DNA of 64,000 bases from Bacteroidales bacterium UBA5433 (GTDB lineage: Bacteria; Bacteroidota; Bacteroidia; Bacteroidales; UBA932): assembly GCA_002427525.1 (NCBI GenBank), contig DIRP01000012.1, positions 190,428 through 254,427 on the forward strand. The letters are read 5' to 3'. The notes under the pieces were generated by a model. That model was not told the origin of the DNA, made no database searches, and saw nothing but the letters and a program-made list of their open reading frames with translations. The translations under genes were made by a program, and so were the position numbers. Each line of letters starts with the position of its first letter. The first letter of the stretch is position 1. Shown here piece after piece: positions 25,887 to 34,455 of the stretch.

Positions 25887-27359
25887 ATGGCAAAAGAAAT
25901 CAGAAACAGAGAAGAAAATTATTCAGAATGGTATAACAACCTGGTGATTAAAGCAGATTTGGCTGAAAATTCTGCAGTCAGGGGATGTATGGTTATCAAA
26001 CCGTACGGGTATGCCATATGGGAAAAAATGCAAGCAGAATTGGACAGGCGTTTTAAAGAAACAGGGCATGTCAATGCGTATTTTCCTTTATTTATACCTA
26101 AATCGTTTCTGAGCAAAGAAGCAGAACATGTGGAAGGGTTTGCCAAAGAATGTGCCGTGGTGACACACCACCGACTGAAAGCCGATCCGGATGGGAAGGG
26201 ATTGATTGTAGATCCCGATGCCCGTCTGGAAGAAGAGCTGGTGGTAAGGCCAACGAGTGAAACCATTATTTGGAACACCTATAAGAGCTGGATTAAGTCC
26301 TACAGGGATCTGCCCATATTATGTAATCAGTGGGCCAATGTGGTTCGCTGGGAAATGCGCACGCGTCTTTTTTTAAGAACCACGGAGTTTTTATGGCAGG
26401 AGGGACATACAGCTCATGCTACAGAACAGGAAGCTGTGGAGGAAACAAATAAGATGGTAGGAGTTTATGCAGATTTTGCCAGAGAAATTATGGCGCTGCC
26501 CGTATGGGTGGGACCCAAAACAGCGTCTGAACGGTTTGCCGGTGCGGTAGATACACTTTGTATAGAAGCCCTTATGCAGGATGGAAAAGCCCTTCAGGCA
26601 GGAACGTCGCATTTTTTGGGACAAAATTTTGCCAAGGCTTTTGATGTGCAGTTTGCCAACAAAGAAGGACAACTGGAGTATGTCTGGGCTACAAGCTGGG
26701 GAGTTTCTACCCGGTTGATGGGTGCTTTGGTGATGGCTCATTCGGATAACCACGGGCTGGTCCTTCCTCCGTTGCTGGCTCCCATTCAGGTTGTCCTGGT
26801 TCCCATTTATAAAGGTGAAGAAGAAAGGGTAGCCAGTTGCTCCCATCTTGAACAATTAAAAGAAAAGCTTGAGGCCAAGGGGTTGAAGGTAAAACTGGAT
26901 GACAGGGATAACGTCCGCTCCGGTTTTAAATTTACAGAATGGGAAGTAAAAGGCGTTCCGTTGCGCCTGGCTGTTGGTCCCCGGGATCTGGCAAACGGCA
27001 CCGTGGAACTGGCGCGCAGGGATACACTTACAAAAGAGGTGGTTCCGTTGGAAGGTGTAGAGGATAAGGCAGTTCAGCTTATGAAAGAGATTCAGGATAA
27101 TATTTACAGGAAGGCGCTGGATTTCAGGGAAAAAAACACATTTGAAATAGACAGTTACAGTGAATTCTGCAATAGAATAGAAGAAGGAGGGTTTTTCCTT
27201 TGCCATTGGGACGGTACAGCAGAAACAGAAGCCCGGATTAAGGAAGAAACAAAGGCAACCATACGGTTGATTCCCTATGAAGAGAACCCCATACCCGGAA
27301 AGTGTATGGTCACCGGAAAGCCTTCCCGCCAAAGGGTTGTTTTTGCACGGGCTTATTAA
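25887..27359 (+). CDS. proS: Proline--tRNA ligase (archaeal/eukaryote-like type)
   Basis: Class II synthetase of about 490 residues, the short type without the editing insertion. Motif 2 surrounds VVRWEMRTRLFLRTTEFLWQEGH (contains RTTEF), and motif 3 occurs near SWGVSTRLMGALVM; the anticodon-binding domain (about 290-390) and a C-terminal zinc-like domain ending in Tyr complete it. The family begins at MAKEIRNREENYSEWYN, so I take the ATG at 25887 rather than the ATG at 25830, although the transcript probably covers both: the TACTTTTG box at 25796-25803 is upstream of each. Confidence 0.96.
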   Translation: MAKEIRNREENYSEWYNNLVIKADLAENSAVRGCMVIKPYGYAIWEKMQAELDRRFKETGHVNAYFPLFIPKSFLSKEAEHVEGFAKECAVVTHHRLKADPDGKGLIVDPDARLEEELVVRPTSETIIWNTYKSWIKSYRDLPILCNQWANVVRWEMRTRLFLRTTEFLWQEGHTAHATEQEAVEETNKMVGVYADFAREIMALPVWVGPKTASERFAGAVDTLCIEALMQDGKALQAGTSHFLGQNFAKAFDVQFANKEGQLEYVWATSWGVSTRLMGALVMAHSDNHGLVLPPLLAPIQVVLVPIYKGEEERVASCSHLEQLKEKLEAKGLKVKLDDRDNVRSGFKFTEWEVKGVPLRLAVGPRDLANGTVELARRDTLTKEVVPLEGVEDKAVQLMKEIQDNIYRKALDFREKNTFEIDSYSEFCNRIEEGGFFLCHWDGTAETEARIKEETKATIRLIPYEENPIPGKCMVTGKPSRQRVVFARAY

Positions 27360-27370
27360 TTACAGGTAGT

Positions 27371-28435
27371 ATGAAACGAACATATTTTATACGTACTTTA
27401 GTTGTACTTTTTGTAATGATTCTTCCTATAACTGCTTTGTTTGCTCAGGAGGAAGTGGCAGGGGATACAATAAAAATCCCTACGTATGAAGAACTTGCCA
27501 GGATGTATACCCGCCTGGTTTCACAAGTTGACTCGGCAAGGCAACGGGCTGTAGAAGATTCTATCCTGATTGCTCGTTTTGTTGAAGAAAGCAGGCAGGC
27601 GGCACTGGCCAGCATGCCTCCTCCAAAGAAGCCGACGTTTTGGACAAACTCCCTGCTTTCGCAGGTAAACTTTTCTCAGACATCCCTCACCAATTGGGCG
27701 GCCGGAGGAAACAGTTCTGTTTCTTTGGGAGGATATATAGATGCCAAGGCAAACTATGCAAAAAACGACATCATCTTTCAAAACCGCTTTCAGGCCGGGT
27801 ACGGGTTTGTTAAAACGATTGGTGATATTCTGAAGAAAACAGATGACCGCCTGTTCTTTGATTCCAAATTTGGGTACAAAGCGACGGATAAATTGTATAT
27901 ATCGGCCTCGTTTGGGGTGAAAACGCAGATAGCCAAAGGATACAAATATACGGCCAAAGACACCACCCTGGTTTCTCAGTTTGCTGCTCCGCTCAACTCC
28001 ACGCTGGCGCTGGGTATGGATTACAATCCTCTGCCGTGGCTTTCCGTTACGTTTGCTCCGCTTACAGGAGGAATTGTAGTAGTGAGTGTACCGGAGCTGA
28101 GGGAAAACTACGGGAACAAACCGGATGAGAAAGTTCGTATGGAGTTTGGAACGCAGCTGAAAGTCAAAATGGATAAAGAGGTGTTTAAAAACGTAAAAGT
28201 TGACACGGAACTGATTCTCTTTTCCGATTACCTGAACAAACCGCAAAACATTCAGGTATATTGGGATTTGTCCATTTCTATGCAAATCAATAAGTTTATG
28301 AACGCCAACATCAGGACCAACCTGATTTACGACGACAACATTAAAATTGCCGATAAATACGGCAACAAAGCACCCAGGGTACAATTCCGGGAAATACTCT
28401 CCATAGGTTTTTCCTATACCCTCTCTAACAAATAA
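27371..28435 (+). CDS. DUF3078 domain-containing protein
   Basis: 354 residues with a signal peptide (MKRTYFIRTLVVLFVMILPITALFAQ split, cleavage near FAQ). The mature part has the DUF3078 pattern: WTNSLLSQVNFSQTSLTNWAAGG followed by long amphipathic beta strands and an aromatic C-terminal strand, consistent with an outer membrane beta barrel. Family function is unknown. Start at 27371 because the signal peptide begins there; it lies 11 bp after proS. tilS follows 8 bp downstream. Seen only as part of a dense rightward run, so no specific functional link is claimed. Confidence 0.85.
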   Translation: MKRTYFIRTLVVLFVMILPITALFAQEEVAGDTIKIPTYEELARMYTRLVSQVDSARQRAVEDSILIARFVEESRQAALASMPPPKKPTFWTNSLLSQVNFSQTSLTNWAAGGNSSVSLGGYIDAKANYAKNDIIFQNRFQAGYGFVKTIGDILKKTDDRLFFDSKFGYKATDKLYISASFGVKTQIAKGYKYTAKDTTLVSQFAAPLNSTLALGMDYNPLPWLSVTFAPLTGGIVVVSVPELRENYGNKPDEKVRMEFGTQLKVKMDKEVFKNVKVDTELILFSDYLNKPQNIQVYWDLSISMQINKFMNANIRTNLIYDDNIKIADKYGNKAPRVQFREILSIGFSYTLSNK

Positions 28436-28443
28436 AAAAGCGT

Positions 28444-29778
28444 ATGCCGGTTGAACGTATGTTTAAGAAATCGGCAGAAAAACTGCTGGGCAATACTTCC
28501 GGCGGCCTGTTGCTGGCTGTCAGCGGAGGGGCAGACTCTATGGTTATGCTCCATCTTTTTGCTCAGTGGATTCAATCCTATGGGGGCAGGAAGGCTTGCA
28601 CGCCGTTGCTGGTTGCCCACATGAATTTTTCATTACGTGGGGCCGAGAGTGATGAAGATCAGCGTTTTGTTGAGCTGCGGGCCCAGGAGTACGGAATACC
28701 TGTAGTCGTTAAGAAAGTGGATGCTGCGGCAGTTGCCCGCGAGCGCGGGGTGTCTGTAGAGGTGGCTGCCCGGGATTTGAGGTACGGGTGGTTTGAATCG
28801 TTGGCCACTTCCCGCGGTTTGTCCCATGTGGCCGTTGCACACAATGCTAACGACAGGGCAGAGACTATGCTGTTGAACCTGATACGCGGTACAGGACTCA
28901 GGGGGCTGTGCGGGATGCGGGAACAGCGGGGAAATATTGTTCGTCCGCTGTTGGAAATTCCTTCGGAAGCCATTCTGGAATATGCCCGCCGGCATGATAT
29001 ACCGTTCCGGATAGATTCCACAAACCTGAGCACGGATTTTTCCCGTAATAAAATCAGGCACCGGGTAATGCCGGTTCTGGAAGACATGGTTCCGGGTGTT
29101 GTTTCCCGTATGGGAAAAAACGCTGATAACTTGTTGCAGGCCATGTTGTTGCTCGATGACTTGACGGAACAAAAGCGCACGGAGTGCGCCTCGGCAAGGG
29201 GTTTTTCCATTCCGTGCCTGTTGGGTGGGGGACATGTGCCGTTTTGGATGCATGCCCTGCTTTCGGAGTATGGTTTTCATCCCGGGCAGACAGCGGCGGT
29301 GGCACGTTCCCTGGAAGGGCAGAGCGGCAAGCAATTTCTGTCTCCTACCCACGTGTTGTGGATTGACCGTGACGAGCTTGTAATCAGAGAATTGGTGCAA
29401 CAAGAAGAGGTACAGCAAATTACATTTGAGCGTTTGGAGAGAAAGCCCGGATTCGTTATTCCGCAGGAACGGAACGTGGCTGCCTTGGATGCCGACACCC
29501 TGAAATTCCCGCTGACTGTACGTAAACCCAAACCGGGTGATAAGTTTATGCCGCTGGGTATGAAAGGTTTTAAAAAAATCAGCGATTTTCTTACCGATGA
29601 AAAAGTGCCTATGTACGAAAAGTCAACCATCCGGTTGCTCTGCTCCGGTCAGGATGTTGTATGGGTGGCAGGCCGGCGGATTGATGAACGTTTTAAGGTA
29701 ACGGATGCGACTACCAGCATAATGCTTTTTCGTCAAATGGAAGGCGAGCCCGGATTCCCCGTTCTTTCAGAAGGGTAA
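28444..29778 (+). CDS. tilS: tRNA(Ile)-lysidine synthetase
   Basis: Modifies C34 of tRNA-Ile(CAU) so that it reads AUA. PP-loop motif AVSGGADSMVMLHLF near residue 25, then HMNFSLRG and HNANDRAETMLLNLIRGTG, all typical of TilS. The N-terminal ATPase domain is followed by the TilS C-terminal RNA-binding domain (FPLTVRKPKPGDKFMPLG). 444 residues is normal. The last 68 bp overlap the convergent sppA gene, an unusually long overlap for two conserved genes. Confidence 0.95.
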   Translation: MPVERMFKKSAEKLLGNTSGGLLLAVSGGADSMVMLHLFAQWIQSYGGRKACTPLLVAHMNFSLRGAESDEDQRFVELRAQEYGIPVVVKKVDAAAVARERGVSVEVAARDLRYGWFESLATSRGLSHVAVAHNANDRAETMLLNLIRGTGLRGLCGMREQRGNIVRPLLEIPSEAILEYARRHDIPFRIDSTNLSTDFSRNKIRHRVMPVLEDMVPGVVSRMGKNADNLLQAMLLLDDLTEQKRTECASARGFSIPCLLGGGHVPFWMHALLSEYGFHPGQTAAVARSLEGQSGKQFLSPTHVLWIDRDELVIRELVQQEEVQQITFERLERKPGFVIPQERNVAALDADTLKFPLTVRKPKPGDKFMPLGMKGFKKISDFLTDEKVPMYEKSTIRLLCSGQDVVWVAGRRIDERFKVTDATTSIMLFRQMEGEPGFPVLSEG

Positions 29779-31477
29779 GTACCGGCTCCTCCAGCAAGGG
29801 GTTTACCAGGCCTGCTGCTCCTGTACTCACTTTTTTCCCGCCAAGCCCTATCATGTCTGTAATCTTCAACGGCCTGGGGTACGACACCAGCCTGTATTGG
29901 GTTATGCCGGCCAGTTGGGCAGCTCTCTCAATGGCTTCTGTAAGTCCTCCTATAGTATCAGCCAATCCGTTTTCAACCGCCCCGGCACCTGACCAGATGC
30001 GTCCGTCAGCCAACGCTTCCACTTCCTCTTTGCTCATATTTCTGTTCTGTGCCACTACGTCTGTGAACTTGTTGTAAATCCCGTCAATCGAACGTTGTAC
30101 AACCTGCAGCTCGTCTTTGCTTTTGCTGTGGTATAAGGAAAAATGGTTGCCAAAAGGATGGGTGGTAATGGTTTGGGTGTAAATGCCCAACTTGTCTTTC
30201 ATGGCACTTTCTACGTTAAAATACAGGCTGTACACGCCTATGGAACCCGTCATGGTAAAAGGTTGCACAAAGATTTCATGGGAAGCCGAGGCAACCCAGT
30301 ACCCGCCGGATGCGGCCATATCTCCCATGGAAACCACCACCGGTTTCACTTCTTTTATCAGTTCCAGTTGGCGGGCAATCATATCAGAGGCAATGGGATC
30401 TCCTCCGGGACTTTCAATGCGTACCACAACGGCCTTTATGGAGCTGTCACGCCGGAATTTATCAAGCTGCTCTGTGCAGGCGTCTGCTGCAAAGACTCCG
30501 GCTCCTTTCTTGGGAGCAATTTCTCCTTTTATATAAACAATGGCAATTTTTTCTCTGACAGGTTTCTGTTTTGCATACTCCAGATACCGGATGTATTGTT
30601 TAACAGGGAGGAATGGAATTTTATGTTCTGCAAGACCGTCATACACTCCCGATAAATAAGAAAGCATGTCGTCCCGGTACCACAGCTCATCTGCCAGACC
30701 TGCCTCGCGGGCATGTGTGGCATCTAGTAAGAATGTAGTATTACACAGGTTATCAATAGTTCCTTTTTCCAAGTGGCGCATGGTTTCCATGTTGGTTTCC
30801 CAATGCTCCCAGGCTGTGGTCATGTAGGCGTGCAGTTGTTTCTTTTCTTCCCGGCTCATAGAAGCCGAGGTGAACGGTTCTCCGGCTGTTTTATAATTGC
30901 CGTGGCGTACCAGTTGTGCTTCAAGGCCCAGTTTGTCAAAAAAATCTTTGTAATAATTAACTTCCATACTGAATCCTTGCAGCATCAGCGTTCCAAAGGG
31001 ATTGATTACAATTTTATCGGCGGCGGTTGCCAGGTAGTATGCTTGCTGGGAATAAGTACCTGCATAACTGATTACCGGCTTTCCGCTTTGACGAAAAGCC
31101 AGCAGGGCGTTTCGGATTTCTTCTATATGCGACATTTGAGCGTTGAGTGCCTGTGGATCCAGGTATATCATACGTATGGACGGGTCAGTAGCTGCCTGCC
31201 TGATGGCTTGTGCTATGCTCAGAAATCCTTTGCCGCCCCGGGCGATATCCAGTTGATCGGGTAAAAAACCCAGTACGGGAAGGTCCGAATCCTGTGTGGA
31301 TATCCCTTCTTCAAAAGAAATATGCAGAACAGCTCTCTCGGGAATGGAAGTAAGGGAACTGTCCGCTCCTATTCTGATAAGGCTGGAAAGGGATCCCAAA
31401 ATCAGGAAAAAGCCGGCCAACAGTACCAGAGCCGTTCCTAAAACAACGGCAGCAAAGGTTTTTAGAAATTCTTTCAT
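29711..31477 (-). CDS. sppA: Signal peptide peptidase SppA, 67-kDa type
   Basis: Membrane-anchored protease that degrades leftover signal peptides. An N-terminal transmembrane helix (about 7-33) is followed by two tandem SppA domains. The catalytic Lys of the first domain is in HGNYKTAGEPF and the catalytic Ser in the second in GDMAASGGYW, the dyad known from E. coli SppA. 588 residues is close to the E. coli type (618). The C-terminal 22 residues are in the tilS overlap and are not needed for the fold. Divergent from the HYC_CC_PP gene. Confidence 0.94.
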   Translation of the reverse strand: MKEFLKTFAAVVLGTALVLLAGFFLILGSLSSLIRIGADSSLTSIPERAVLHISFEEGISTQDSDLPVLGFLPDQLDIARGGKGFLSIAQAIRQAATDPSIRMIYLDPQALNAQMSHIEEIRNALLAFRQSGKPVISYAGTYSQQAYYLATAADKIVINPFGTLMLQGFSMEVNYYKDFFDKLGLEAQLVRHGNYKTAGEPFTSASMSREEKKQLHAYMTTAWEHWETNMETMRHLEKGTIDNLCNTTFLLDATHAREAGLADELWYRDDMLSYLSGVYDGLAEHKIPFLPVKQYIRYLEYAKQKPVREKIAIVYIKGEIAPKKGAGVFAADACTEQLDKFRRDSSIKAVVVRIESPGGDPIASDMIARQLELIKEVKPVVVSMGDMAASGGYWVASASHEIFVQPFTMTGSIGVYSLYFNVESAMKDKLGIYTQTITTHPFGNHFSLYHSKSKDELQVVQRSIDGIYNKFTDVVAQNRNMSKEEVEALADGRIWSGAGAVENGLADTIGGLTEAIERAAQLAGITQYRLVSYPRPLKITDMIGLGGKKVSTGAAGLVNPLLEEPVLTLLKERGIRARLPFDEKALCW

Positions 31478-31527
31478 AATGACATTGTTCTTGTGATTTG
31501 CAAAAATAACTATATTTGCAGACTAGA

Positions 31528-31968
31528 ATGAGAAAAGTTTTTAATATCCTATGTTGTACTTTGGTTACTGTTTTGTTTCTTACAGCTACCATGGGTTTTT
31601 CGGTACATTATTGCGTACGTGAAAAAACACCGCACGTGTTGCTGCTGTATGCCGGATCGCCTTGTACTTTTGTACATAATCACGTTGCCGGGGAAGACCA
31701 GAAAGAAGCAGCGGAAGAAGTTCCGGAACACGACGACTGGTGTTGCAGTACACAGGTTTTCTCTATTCACGATCCCTCTCTGAAAGGCACCGGCGCGCGG
31801 GTCTGTAGTGCAGTAGAAACAGTTACGCCGCCTCATTTGTTTCCGGCTGTGCCGGCACAAATTACTACAACCATTCCGGAACAATCTTTTGTAATAACCT
31901 ATGTGCCCGGCAAAGTACCGGAACGTTCCGTGTATCCGGGAAACCATCTTGTTCCTTTGCGTTTATGA
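31528..31968 (+). CDS. HYC_CC_PP-family protein
   Basis: About 146 residues, with an N-terminal hydrophobic signal (LCCTLVTVLFLTATMGFSV). The three features that name the family are visible: HYC near residue 27-29 (GFSVHYCVREK), a CC pair near 68-70 (DDWCCSTQVF), and a PP near 103 (VTPPHLFP). These small exported proteins occur beside TonB receptors in Bacteroidota; Cys and His residues suggest metal handling. A TATATTTG box at 31511-31518 gives a probable promoter with a very short leader. The TonB receptor with a His/Asp-rich loop follows 59 bp downstream, so they probably act as a pair. Confidence 0.75.
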   Translation: MRKVFNILCCTLVTVLFLTATMGFSVHYCVREKTPHVLLLYAGSPCTFVHNHVAGEDQKEAAEEVPEHDDWCCSTQVFSIHDPSLKGTGARVCSAVETVTPPHLFPAVPAQITTTIPEQSFVITYVPGKVPERSVYPGNHLVPLRL

Positions 31969-32027
31969 ACCGTTGCATTATCCTTCTGTAAGGCAATCGA
32001 TTCATTATTTTTTTTAAACGCAATTTT

Positions 32028-34409
32028 ATGAAAAAGGTTATTTTCTGTTTGTTTATTTTATTTCCATTAGTAACAAACGCACAATATTTTAAAGGAAAAG
32101 TTTTTATAACCAACGAACACGGCCACCTGGAACCGGCGGTGGCGGCGGCCGTTTTCTGGGCACCTGCCACGCAGGCAGAGGCCGTTGCAAACGTTGTATA
32201 TACCGGAGAAGACGGATCGTTCCGTATTGCTGCCGGAAAATCGGACAGGCTGGTGGCTTCTTATTTGGGATATGCTCAGGATACAATTCATGTACACGAT
32301 CCTTCCCTGTTTGTTGAATTTATCCTGTCGGAAACTGCCGGTTCCCTGGATGCCCTGGAAATACTGGGGCGGCAAAAAGGAAATTTTATTTCACGTCTGA
32401 CACCCGTTAAAACAGAAGTTATAACGGCGGCAGGGCTTTGTAAAATGGCTTGCTGCAACCTGGCGGAAAGCTTTGAAAACTCGGCCAGTGTGACCGTGGG
32501 GTACGCAGATGCCGTAACCGGAGCACGTCAAATCCGTTTGCTGGGCCTGAGCGGAAATTATACCCAGATGCTGGAAGAGAACCGGCCTGCCATGCGCGGG
32601 GTTCAGGTTCCTTTTGCGTTTTCCTTCGTGCCCGGGCAATGGCTGGAAAGTATCCAGATAGCCAAGGGTACGGGGTCTGTGGTAAACGGGTACGAAGCGA
32701 TAACAGGTCAGATTAATATGGAATACCGCAAGCCAACGGCCCAGTTGCCGCTCTATATAAACCTGTTCCTGAACGATGCGTTGCGGACCGAGGCAAACGT
32801 CATCTCGGTACTTCAACTTAATGACCGCTGGAGTACCGTTACGTTGGCGCACGTGGCCGCAGATTTTCTGCCGCATGACTCGGACAAAGACGGTTTTCTG
32901 GACGAGCCGCTTACCAACAGGTACGAGCTGGCCAACCGGTGGTTGTACGAACATCCTTCCGGAGCGCAAGTACGTTTTGGGTTGAGGGGTTTGTACGAAG
33001 ACCGCAAAGGCGGACAAAAAGACCATGTGTGGACGGTGCCGGGGCAACAGCTCAACGCAACGCACTGGGGATCACGTATTATGAACCGGGGGCTCAATGC
33101 TTTCTTTAAGCTGGGGGTACCGCTGGTGGCGCATGACCACGATCACGACCACGATCATGACCATGAAGGAGACCTTCATGAGCATGACCATGAAGGAGAC
33201 CTTCATGAGCATGATGAGCATGATCACGACGCCCATGACGATCACGACCACGACCACATTGACCCCAACATTGCGCTGGTGGTGGATTACAACCTGCACC
33301 GGCAAGATGCGTATTTTGGATGGAAAGATTTCTCTGCCCTGGAGCACGATTTTTTTGCCAATGCACTATTTATGTCAAGTTTGGGAGCGCACCATAAAAT
33401 TACCGTGGGATTGTCTGCCAGGTTGGAGCGGTTGCAGCAGGAATTGTGGGACAGGTGGTGGGACGGTGGAGAAACATTTTTTGATTTGAGCCGCCATGAA
33501 GATGTCTATGGAGGGTTTGGAGAATATACGTACAATTTTGACGATAAGTTTGTATTTATTGCAGGAGCCAGAGCAGATTATAACACGTTGTTTGGCTGGC
33601 TGTTTACGCCCAAGGCCAACGTGCGGTACAATTTTACCGACCATATGGTATTGCGGGCTTCTGCCGGCAGGGGATACCGATCGCCTTATGTTATTACAGA
33701 TAACATTGGTATGCTTTCCACCGGACGCAGGCTGCTCTTTGAGGGAACGCCCCAAATTGAAGAAGCCTGGACATACGGGCTTAATCTGACCTTTGATCTG
33801 CCGTTTGGTTATGAAGATGCCTCTACGTTTAGTGTGGAATATTTTCGTACAGATTTTAAAAGCCAGCTTATTGCAGACCAGGAATTTATGTGGAATGATC
33901 CCGTGCCTTCCATTTTGTTCTACAACCTGGACGGGCGGTCTTATACCAATACGTACCAGGCAGACCTGACTACGGAATTGTTCCGGGGATTTACTTTGTT
34001 GGCCACGTTCCGGTACAACCAATCCAAAGTGGAACTGAAAGGGAAAGGGCTGGTGGACCGTCCGTTGACCAGCAAGTACAAGGGTGTACTGAATTTGCAA
34101 TATACTACGCCTTCCGGGAATTGGGTATTTGATGTAACAGGGCAGTTGAACGGACCGGCCAGAATTCCTTCTTCTATATTGGATTTGGAAGGTACCTATT
34201 CACCTGTTTTCCCCATGTTTTACGCTCAGATAACACGCAAGATCAAGAAGGTAGAAATTTATGCCGGCGGAGAAAACCTGTCGAATTACCGGCAGCCCCA
34301 TCCCATTATTTCTGCTGACGATCCGTTTTCACCGGGTTTCAATGCCAGTATGGTCTGGGGACCGCTCATGGGTATACGTGTATATGGCGGTATGAGGTTT
34401 ACTTTGTAA
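32028..34409 (+). CDS. TonB-dependent receptor with His/Asp-rich extracellular loop
   Basis: 793 residues. Signal peptide (KKVIFCLFILFPLVTNAQ), a carboxypeptidase-like regulatory beta domain (about 25-105), a plug (about 125-240, GYADAVTGARQIRLLGL), then a 22-strand barrel. The plug begins with a Cys-rich segment, LCKMACCNLAESF, typical of receptors found next to HYC_CC_PP proteins. Residues ~368-414 form a loop of almost only His and Asp with some Glu, a classic low-affinity metal-capturing sequence. Uptake of a divalent metal such as copper, zinc or nickel is likely but the metal cannot be named. An ABC or P-type partner is not in the window. Confidence 0.92.
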   Translation: MKKVIFCLFILFPLVTNAQYFKGKVFITNEHGHLEPAVAAAVFWAPATQAEAVANVVYTGEDGSFRIAAGKSDRLVASYLGYAQDTIHVHDPSLFVEFILSETAGSLDALEILGRQKGNFISRLTPVKTEVITAAGLCKMACCNLAESFENSASVTVGYADAVTGARQIRLLGLSGNYTQMLEENRPAMRGVQVPFAFSFVPGQWLESIQIAKGTGSVVNGYEAITGQINMEYRKPTAQLPLYINLFLNDALRTEANVISVLQLNDRWSTVTLAHVAADFLPHDSDKDGFLDEPLTNRYELANRWLYEHPSGAQVRFGLRGLYEDRKGGQKDHVWTVPGQQLNATHWGSRIMNRGLNAFFKLGVPLVAHDHDHDHDHDHEGDLHEHDHEGDLHEHDEHDHDAHDDHDHDHIDPNIALVVDYNLHRQDAYFGWKDFSALEHDFFANALFMSSLGAHHKITVGLSARLERLQQELWDRWWDGGETFFDLSRHEDVYGGFGEYTYNFDDKFVFIAGARADYNTLFGWLFTPKANVRYNFTDHMVLRASAGRGYRSPYVITDNIGMLSTGRRLLFEGTPQIEEAWTYGLNLTFDLPFGYEDASTFSVEYFRTDFKSQLIADQEFMWNDPVPSILFYNLDGRSYTNTYQADLTTELFRGFTLLATFRYNQSKVELKGKGLVDRPLTSKYKGVLNLQYTTPSGNWVFDVTGQLNGPARIPSSILDLEGTYSPVFPMFYAQITRKIKKVEIYAGGENLSNYRQPHPIISADDPFSPGFNASMVWGPLMGIRVYGGMRFTL
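33159..33212 (+). repeat. 27-bp perfect tandem duplication in the metal-binding loop of the TonB receptor
   Basis: The 27-bp unit at 33159-33185 is repeated without change at 33186-33212 and encodes DHEGDLHEH twice. Perfect identity in both codons and wobble bases points to a recent duplication. Confidence 0.9.
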
Positions 34410-34431
34410 ATCAAAAATAGGCTTATCTTTG
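34403..34431 (+). promoter_or_regulatory. Probable promoter of the GH9 gene
   Basis: TTTG at 34403-34406 (inside the stop region of the TonB receptor gene), 17-bp spacer, TATCTTTG at 34424-34431. The -7 box is a good match; the spacer is 2 bp shorter than usual. It would give the GH9 gene its own transcript with a leader of about 20 nt. Confidence 0.5.
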
Positions 34432-34455
34432 TAAAGAAGCTTAAAACATGATACT

